Of a stretch of 64,000 nt of DNA, positions 60,115 to 64,000 are shown in pieces. Source of the stretch: Bernardetia sp. ABR2-2B (GTDB lineage Bacteria > Bacteroidota > Bacteroidia > Cytophagales > Bernardetiaceae); the NCBI RefSeq assembly GCF_037126435.1, contig NZ_CP147020.1, positions 4,663,001-4,727,000 on the forward strand. The letters run 5' to 3'. The notes below the pieces were generated by a model. The model did not search any database, was not told the origin of the DNA, and saw only the letters and a list, made by a program, of their open reading frames with translations. Within the stretch, counting starts at the first letter, position 1, and every line of letters begins with the position of its first letter. Made by a program: the position numbers and the translations under genes.

Positions 60115-60543
60115 TTAGCTATTTTTATTTTCTATGAAAATAGCTGCTTTCTGTAACATTTTACAAAAACTCTGTTCAAAAAACTCAAATTCTTCATTCT
60201 GAAATTTGATTTCTTCTTCTGATAGATTTTCCAAATCATATTCATCTAAAATAGGAGGAAAATAAAGATGACGAATGCGTTTGAGAGAAAGAGAATCTGT
60301 AGAAAAAATATTTTCTTCATCTTTCAAATGTACGCCATCCATAAAACCAATAATTAAATTATGTTTTTTAGGATTAAGAAACAGAAGAGGTCTGTTTTGA
60401 TAATCATAAAAAGGAATTTTCCATTTTATAGATTCTTTTACAGTTGGTAACTTCTCAAAAATGAGTTTACGAAGATAGAAAAGTTCGTTTTGATAATATT
60501 CTTGATTAAAAATATACTGACTTACGTATTCTGATTGCTGCAT
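60115..60543 (-). CDS. DUF1801 (YdhG-like) protein
   Basis: A 142-residue cytoplasmic protein. The core KESIKWKIPFYDYQNRPLLF is the signature of the DUF1801/YdhG fold, followed by KKHNLIIGFMDGVHLKDEE. DUF1801 proteins have a compact alpha/beta fold of unproved role; some relatives are linked to iron or DNA-damage responses without strong evidence. A perfect 14-bp hairpin lies 16 bp upstream and separates it from frr. Confidence 0.85.
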   Translation of the reverse strand: MQQSEYVSQYIFNQEYYQNELFYLRKLIFEKLPTVKESIKWKIPFYDYQNRPLLFLNPKKHNLIIGFMDGVHLKDEENIFSTDSLSLKRIRHLYFPPILDEYDLENLSEEEIKFQNEEFEFFEQSFCKMLQKAAIFIENKNS

Positions 60544-60558
60544 AATTTTTTTATCAAA

Positions 60559-60592
60559 AAAGTCTTTTCTAAATAAAATTAGAAAAGACTTT
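60559..60592 (-). terminator. Perfect hairpin upstream of the DUF1801 gene
   Basis: AAAGTCTTTTCTAA/TTAGAAAAGACTTT, 14-bp stem, six-base loop ATAAAA. On the minus strand it is followed by a T-rich stretch (complement of 60545-60558), so it terminates transcription coming from frr. It is so close to the DUF1801 start that it could also regulate it. Confidence 0.6.
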
Positions 60593-60661
60593 GTACACGA
60601 TTAAATTTTCTTTATGACTAAGTTACAGAAAGTAAATTAAAATGTATATGATTTTGTGTTT

Positions 60662-60743
60662 AGAGCTTGTTTAAGTTTTTATTTTGATAGTGAAAGTGAA
60701 ATTACTCACTTGAAGCCGAAAGTAAAAAAATTAAACAAGCTCT
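60662..60743. repeat. AGAGCTTGTTTAA inverted-repeat pair
   Basis: Arms AGAGCTTGTTTAA (60662-60674) and TTAAACAAGCTCT (60731-60743) are exact complements 56 bp apart, with an inner GTGA..TCAC pairing. It lies 37 bp past the frr stop codon on the minus strand. It may be a terminator, but the wide spacing suggests a dispersed palindromic element. Confidence 0.5.
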
Positions 60744-60779
60744 TACTTCTGACTTCTAAAATCTAATTTCATACTTTAT

Positions 60780-61337
60780 TTATACCGTAGTGATGTCTTT
60801 TTCTTTTGCATCAAAAAGCTCATCAATTTTTTTAGTATAATCATCTGTAAGTGCCTGTACTTTATTTTCTGCTCCTTTTACCATGTCTTCAGGCGCTCCA
60901 TCAATGGCACGTAGCGAATTATTAGTGTTTTTACGAGCATTACGAATTCCTATTTTTCCTTCTTCTGCTTCTGCTTTTGCACGTTTTACAAGCTCTTGAC
61001 GACGTTCTCCTGAAAGCGCAGGTACATTAATACGAACCAAATCAGCTTCTCCCATCGGATTAAAGCCCAAATTACTATCACGAATTGCACGTGTAATCTC
61101 GGCAACCATACTTTTTTCCCAAGGCTTAATCATTACCGTTTTTACATCAGGAATAGAAATATTGGCTACTTGAGCAAGTGGTGTTTGTGCGCCATAATAA
61201 TCAACCATAACACCATCAAACATAGAAGCTGTTGGTTTTCCTGCACGGATTTTACTAAATTCTGAAATAGTATGTTTGACAGCTTTGTCCATTTGTTCTT
61301 TTGCATCATCAAGATACATATTGATTTCCTCTTGCAT
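60780..61337 (-). CDS. frr: Ribosome recycling factor
   Basis: A 185-residue ribosome recycling factor, the normal family length. It starts MQEEINMYLDDAKEQMDKAV, has SKIRAGKPTASMFDGVMVDYYG, PDVKTVMIKPWEKSMV, and the conserved tail SGERRQELVKRAKAEAEEGK. It separates ribosomal subunits after termination together with EF-G. The ATG at 61337 is chosen; a longer frame starting at a TTG (61409) would place its start within the promoter -7 box and add 24 residues not in the family. Confidence 0.96.
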   Translation of the reverse strand: MQEEINMYLDDAKEQMDKAVKHTISEFSKIRAGKPTASMFDGVMVDYYGAQTPLAQVANISIPDVKTVMIKPWEKSMVAEITRAIRDSNLGFNPMGEADLVRINVPALSGERRQELVKRAKAEAEEGKIGIRNARKNTNNSLRAIDGAPEDMVKGAENKVQALTDDYTKKIDELFDAKEKDITTV

Positions 61338-61406
61338 AATTTCTATTAATTTGAATGATTTTGAATAAAGTTTGTATTCAGATTGTAGTTCTAGTACATT
61401 AAATAC

Positions 61407-61414
61407 CAAAATTA
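61407..61414 (-). promoter_or_regulatory. -7 box TAATTTTG upstream of frr
   Basis: The minus strand reads TAATTTTGG, 70 nt upstream of the frr ATG. Its TTG coincides with the in-frame false start at 61409. Confidence 0.55.
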
Positions 61415-61598
61415 CTAAATTACTCTAAAAAGATACTAACTATTTTGAGAAAAATTAGTTTTATAAAATAATGTTAGAAAAACTATGTTTTTTTATAAAT
61501 ATTGACTCCATTGGACAGAAATAACTTTATTTTTCAATAACTTCGGTTTTAGAAATAGCTCATTTTTATTTTTCACTTTTTCACTTTTTTCTTATTTT

Positions 61599-62039
61599 AT
61601 GCTAGAGTTTAGAGTTATCGAACACAATTCAAAAGATTATTGGGATACTGTTCATTTGAGAGAGCGTGTGTTGCGCCAACCTTTAGGTATGCGTTTTTCC
61701 TCCGAAGAATTAGAACTAGAAAACAATAGTTATCATATTGCAGTCTATGATGAAAGTCATAAAATAATTGGTACTGCCATGTTTGTTACTTTGTCTTCCT
61801 CCAAACTCAAAATGCGACAAGTAGTAATAGCAGAAGATTGGCAAGGAAGAGGAATTGGGAGAGAGTTAATTGAGTTTGCAGAAAATTTTGCTCAATCAAA
61901 AGATTATAAGGTCATTGAAGCCAACGTTAGGCAAACAGCCATTGGCTTTTATGAGAGTTTGGATTATCAAAAACTAGGAAAAGAATTTACTGAAGTTGGA
62001 ATCCCTCACATGAAAGTAGAAAAACATTTAAAGCCTTAA
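61599..62039 (+). CDS. GNAT-family N-acetyltransferase
   Basis: A 146-residue GNAT enzyme. The acetyl-CoA-binding signature RGIGRELIEFAENFAQS (WQGRGIG, the Q/RxxGxG motif) is near residue 85, followed by VIEANVRQTAIGFYESLDYQ, a typical beta-alpha segment. The substrate could be a small amine or protein N-terminus; it is unknown. It is 20 bp before cutA and probably cotranscribed. Confidence 0.9.
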   Translation: MLEFRVIEHNSKDYWDTVHLRERVLRQPLGMRFSSEELELENNSYHIAVYDESHKIIGTAMFVTLSSSKLKMRQVVIAEDWQGRGIGRELIEFAENFAQSKDYKVIEANVRQTAIGFYESLDYQKLGKEFTEVGIPHMKVEKHLKP

Positions 62040-62059
62040 CTCTATAAAACTATATTATT

Positions 62060-62368
62060 TTGCCAAAACTTTTACTTTTTTATGTCCCTTGTAAAGATGA
62101 AGCAGAAACTTTACATTTATCGAAGCTACTTTTAGATAATAAATTAGTTGCTTGTACTAATTCTATGCCTATAAAAAGTTGCTATTTTTGGCAGGGAAAT
62201 ATTGAAAATGATAATGAGCATGTTTTGATTGTCAAGACATTACCTGAAAAGGCAAAAGAAGTTAGTCTTTTTATAGAACAACATCATTCTTATGATATTG
62301 CTTGTATTGCTTTTTGGAAAATAAAAGTGAATGAACACTATTTTGAATGGGCAAAAAATCAGCTTTGA
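62060..62368 (+). CDS. cutA: Divalent-cation tolerance protein CutA
   Basis: A 102-residue CutA. It shows the family pattern VPCKDEAETLHLSKLLLDNKLVA, C in NSMPIKSCYFWQG and the closing HSYDIACIAFWKI, and probably forms the usual trimer. Known roles for CutA range from copper tolerance to structural scaffold; none is firmly established for bacteria at large. The start is TTG at 62060, because an in-frame stop lies 15 bp upstream and no ATG is available near the N-terminus. It follows the GNAT gene by 20 bp. Confidence 0.88.
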   Translation: MPKLLLFYVPCKDEAETLHLSKLLLDNKLVACTNSMPIKSCYFWQGNIENDNEHVLIVKTLPEKAKEVSLFIEQHHSYDIACIAFWKIKVNEHYFEWAKNQL

Positions 62369-62421
62369 AATTGATTTCTAAAATTATAGATTTTTTAGAG
62401 TGCTTTTTTTATAAAAACGAG

Positions 62422-62429
62422 TAAATTTG
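62422..62429 (+). promoter_or_regulatory. -7 box TAAATTTG upstream of porQ
   Basis: TAAATTTGT fits TAnnTTTG, about 90 nt before the porQ ATG at 62520, with a CCCTAAGG hairpin between the two. Confidence 0.45.
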
Positions 62430-62459
62430 TAGAGATTGTAGATTATTTGTGAAGTTTTT

Positions 62460-62492
62460 AAACCCTAAGGGTCTTAAAGAACCTTAGGGTTT
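62460..62492 (+). terminator. AAACCCTAAGG hairpin in the porQ leader
   Basis: AAACCCTAAGG/CCTTAGGGTTT, 11-bp perfect stem with an 11-nt loop (TCTT/AAGA). Only three T follow, so as an intrinsic terminator for cutA it is weak. It lies between a -7 box and porQ, like the hairpin at 15385. Confidence 0.5.
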
Positions 62493-62519
62493 GGACAGAC
62501 TATAAAGCCACTTTGAGAA

Positions 62520-63587
62520 ATGTATAAATTATTTTTTCTAACTTCTTTTTTTATTTTACTTCTGTTAGCTCAAAATTTAACTTTTGCACAAGTTGGGGGA
62601 AAGACATCTTTAGAGTTTATAAATCTCCCTACACATGCACGAGTAATTGGACTTGGAGGGGCAAATATTACTTCTCAAGATGCAGGAAGTCAGCAAGATA
62701 TAAATATGCACATCGAAAACCCTGCTTTATTGACAGAAAAAACACACGACCGTTTTTCTTTGGCTTATTATGGCTATTCAGCAGGAATTAGCAATGTAAA
62801 TTTGGCTTATGGACACAATTTCAAGAAGTTAGGAGCTTTCTCAAACCTTGCTTTTTCATTTCAATATCTTGATTATGGAAATATCGAAAGTTATGATGCC
62901 CTAGGAAATTCTTTAGGAGAAGTAAATGCAAGTGAATATAGTTTTGGTGTTAGTCATTCTCAAAAATTTGATGCCTTTCGTGTTGGTGGAACGCTCAAAA
63001 TCGCAGGTTCGCAGTTAGCTGGGTTCAATGCAACAGGTGTTTATTTAGATTTGGGAGGAACGCTCACACATCCAGACAAAGATTTGCGTTTTGGGTTAGT
63101 TATGAATAATTTAGGTTTTCTGATTAGTAACTATTCGCCTACTTCGGAGTATGAGATGCCAATGAATATTCTTTTGGGAGCTTCTTTAAAGCCTGAAAAG
63201 ATGCCAGTTCGGTTTTCATTAACTTTACACCAACTATTTAGAAAAAATATTGCTTATAACGACCCTGCAAGAAGCACAACATTAGACGCTAACGGACAAG
63301 TTGTGGTAGAAGAAACAAGTGCCATCGATAAAGCATTTCGAAGAGTTGTTTTGGGAGCAGAAATAATTTTTAGTAAGAATTTTAATCTTCGTGCAGGATA
63401 TAATTTTTTGCGTCGTCGTGAATTAGTTGTAACAACTAGACCTGCCTTTGTAGGATTCTCATTTGGTGGAGTGGTGCGTATTCGTTCTTTTGAGTTTGCA
63501 TATTCTCGTTCTTTGGCACATATTGCAGGTGGAACAAATAACTTTACACTGACATTAGATACAAAAAAGTTATTTCGAAAAAAATAA
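62520..63587 (+). CDS. porQ: Type IX secretion system protein PorQ
   Basis: A 355-residue outer-membrane beta-barrel protein. Signal peptide (FILLLLAQNLTFAQ) is followed by the PorQ N-terminal signature GGKTSLEFINLPTHARVIGLGG and then repeated amphipathic strands (FSLAYYGYSAGISNVNLAYGH, FKKLGAFSNLAFSFQYLDYG), ending in FTLTLDTKKLFRKK. In the known system, PorQ sits with PorU, PorV and PorZ at the surface and takes part in attaching or processing cargo that carries a C-terminal sorting domain. The other por genes are not in the window. A cargo gene lies 3 kb upstream. Confidence 0.85.
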   Translation: MYKLFFLTSFFILLLLAQNLTFAQVGGKTSLEFINLPTHARVIGLGGANITSQDAGSQQDINMHIENPALLTEKTHDRFSLAYYGYSAGISNVNLAYGHNFKKLGAFSNLAFSFQYLDYGNIESYDALGNSLGEVNASEYSFGVSHSQKFDAFRVGGTLKIAGSQLAGFNATGVYLDLGGTLTHPDKDLRFGLVMNNLGFLISNYSPTSEYEMPMNILLGASLKPEKMPVRFSLTLHQLFRKNIAYNDPARSTTLDANGQVVVEETSAIDKAFRRVVLGAEIIFSKNFNLRAGYNFLRRRELVVTTRPAFVGFSFGGVVRIRSFEFAYSRSLAHIAGGTNNFTLTLDTKKLFRKK

Positions 63588-63643
63588 CTTTGCCTTTTAC
63601 TCCTTTAGGAGTTTCATATTGATAATTTTTAAATAACATTTTC

Positions 63644-64000
63644 ATGTTAAAAGATATAATTAGTAAACTTCGTAAATATGAGGTTTTGATTCGTAAGGCA
63701 GTCAATACGAGTATGCAAGGCGAAAGTCATTCAGTTTTTAAAGGCTCAGGATTAGAGTTTGATGATGTCCGTCAGTACAATTACGGCGATGATATTCGTA
63801 CTATCAACTGGAATATTTCGGCAAAAGGACAAGGAACATATATCAATACCTACAAAGAGGAAAAAGAACAAAATGTATTTTTCGTGCTTGATGTGAGTGC
63901 TTCGCAGCGTGTGGGTGCAAAAGGACTGCAAAAACTAGATATTGGAAAAGAAATTTGTGGTGTCTTGACGATTTCTGCTTTGAATGAACAGAGTTCGGTA
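63644..64000 (+). CDS. DUF58 protein, 3' end cut by the window
   Basis: An open frame from the ATG at 63644 to the window end gives 119 residues without a stop. It begins MLKDIISKLRKYEVLIRK, contains SVFKGSGLEFDDVRQYNYGD and DIRTINWNISAKGQGTYINT, and enters EKEQNVFFVLDVSASQRV, a VWA-type metal site (DVSAS). This is the DUF58 family found in Bacteroides aerotolerance (bat) clusters together with MoxR ATPases and VWA proteins. It is 57 bp after porQ, with a small ACTCCT/AGGAGT hairpin between them. The rest of the cluster, if present, lies past the window. Confidence 0.85.
   Translation, partial: MLKDIISKLRKYEVLIRKAVNTSMQGESHSVFKGSGLEFDDVRQYNYGDDIRTINWNISAKGQGTYINTYKEEKEQNVFFVLDVSASQRVGAKGLQKLDIGKEICGVLTISALNEQSSV

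Noticed and set aside
61338-61409. Extended frr start at TTG
   Set aside because: Overlaps the -7 box; the 185-residue product from 61337 is the normal family length.
1-64000. tRNA, rRNA or prophage genes
   Set aside because: Read by eye on both strands; no rRNA-like or integrase sequence was seen. A tRNA cannot be excluded without a covariance search, but no clear cloverleaf with T-loop GTTCRA was noticed.

Overview
The window reads as chromosomal DNA of a marine-type, low-GC member of the Bacteroidota, most like Cytophagales of the Flexibacter/Bernardetia kind (inference from gene content; no rRNA gene is present to settle it). Supporting signs are the type IX secretion protein PorQ, a secreted protein with a type IX C-terminal sorting domain, a TonB receptor paired with a DUF4249 lipoprotein, giant WG-repeat proteins, a fused E1 alpha-beta oxo-acid dehydrogenase, the bacillithiol enzyme BshB1, and promoter -7 boxes of the Bacteroidota form TAnnTTTG. 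No phage, CRISPR array, rRNA gene or recognisable tRNA was seen.

Layout. 0-9.4 kb: end of a WG-repeat protein, then minus-strand genes for BshB1, a 7TM-DISM/SpoIIE phosphatase, a small cytoplasmic protein, the fused E1 enzyme and a small secreted protein. 9.5-18 kb: gatB and a small membrane protein (+), proline dehydrogenase and an AI-2E-family permease (-), then a 52-residue membrane peptide, a VWA protein, and a SurA-type chaperone pair (+). 18-28 kb: a TIR-domain protein behind an elaborate palindromic repeat, tyrS, a membrane protein flanked by two copies of a decayed coding fragment, and two different group II PLP decarboxylases, each with unknown small partners. A 233-bp element with 17-bp terminal inverted repeats (MITE-like) lies at 28.0-28.2 kb.

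28-42 kb: secreted unknown, oligopeptidase B-like lipoprotein, two tandem paralogous membrane proteins, a peroxiredoxin-like protein, a three-gene run (internally duplicated hydrolase-like protein, PNPOx-fold protein, alpha/beta hydrolase), a TIGR01777 epimerase, an XRE regulator with a membrane partner, and the DUF4249/TonB receptor pair. 42-56.6 kb: a Reg_prop/Y_Y_Y/SpoIIE sensor-phosphatase, small unknowns, a REC-histidine kinase, an SDR, a low-molecular-weight phosphatase-like protein, topA, and a second WG-repeat protein of about 1090 residues. 56.7-64 kb: a frameshifted type IX cargo protein, folB, a DUF1801 protein, frr, a GNAT acetyltransferase, cutA, porQ and the start of a DUF58 gene.

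How the parts work together. Most of the window is core metabolism and envelope biogenesis: translation (gatB, tyrS, frr), topology (topA), periplasmic folding (SurA pair), outer-membrane uptake (TonB/DUF4249), type IX secretion (porQ plus a cargo) and signalling that ends in SpoIIE-type phosphatases (two very different sensors with a near-identical output linker and catalytic domain). Nothing here is a clear new multi-gene system. The points most worth a second look are the TIR protein with its interleaved palindrome, the duplicated gene remnants around 20.8 and 21.9 kb, the MITE-like element, the split sorting-domain protein, the two-domain hydrolase with a lost second active site, and a family of CCCTAA hairpins that occurs in two presumed 5' leaders.
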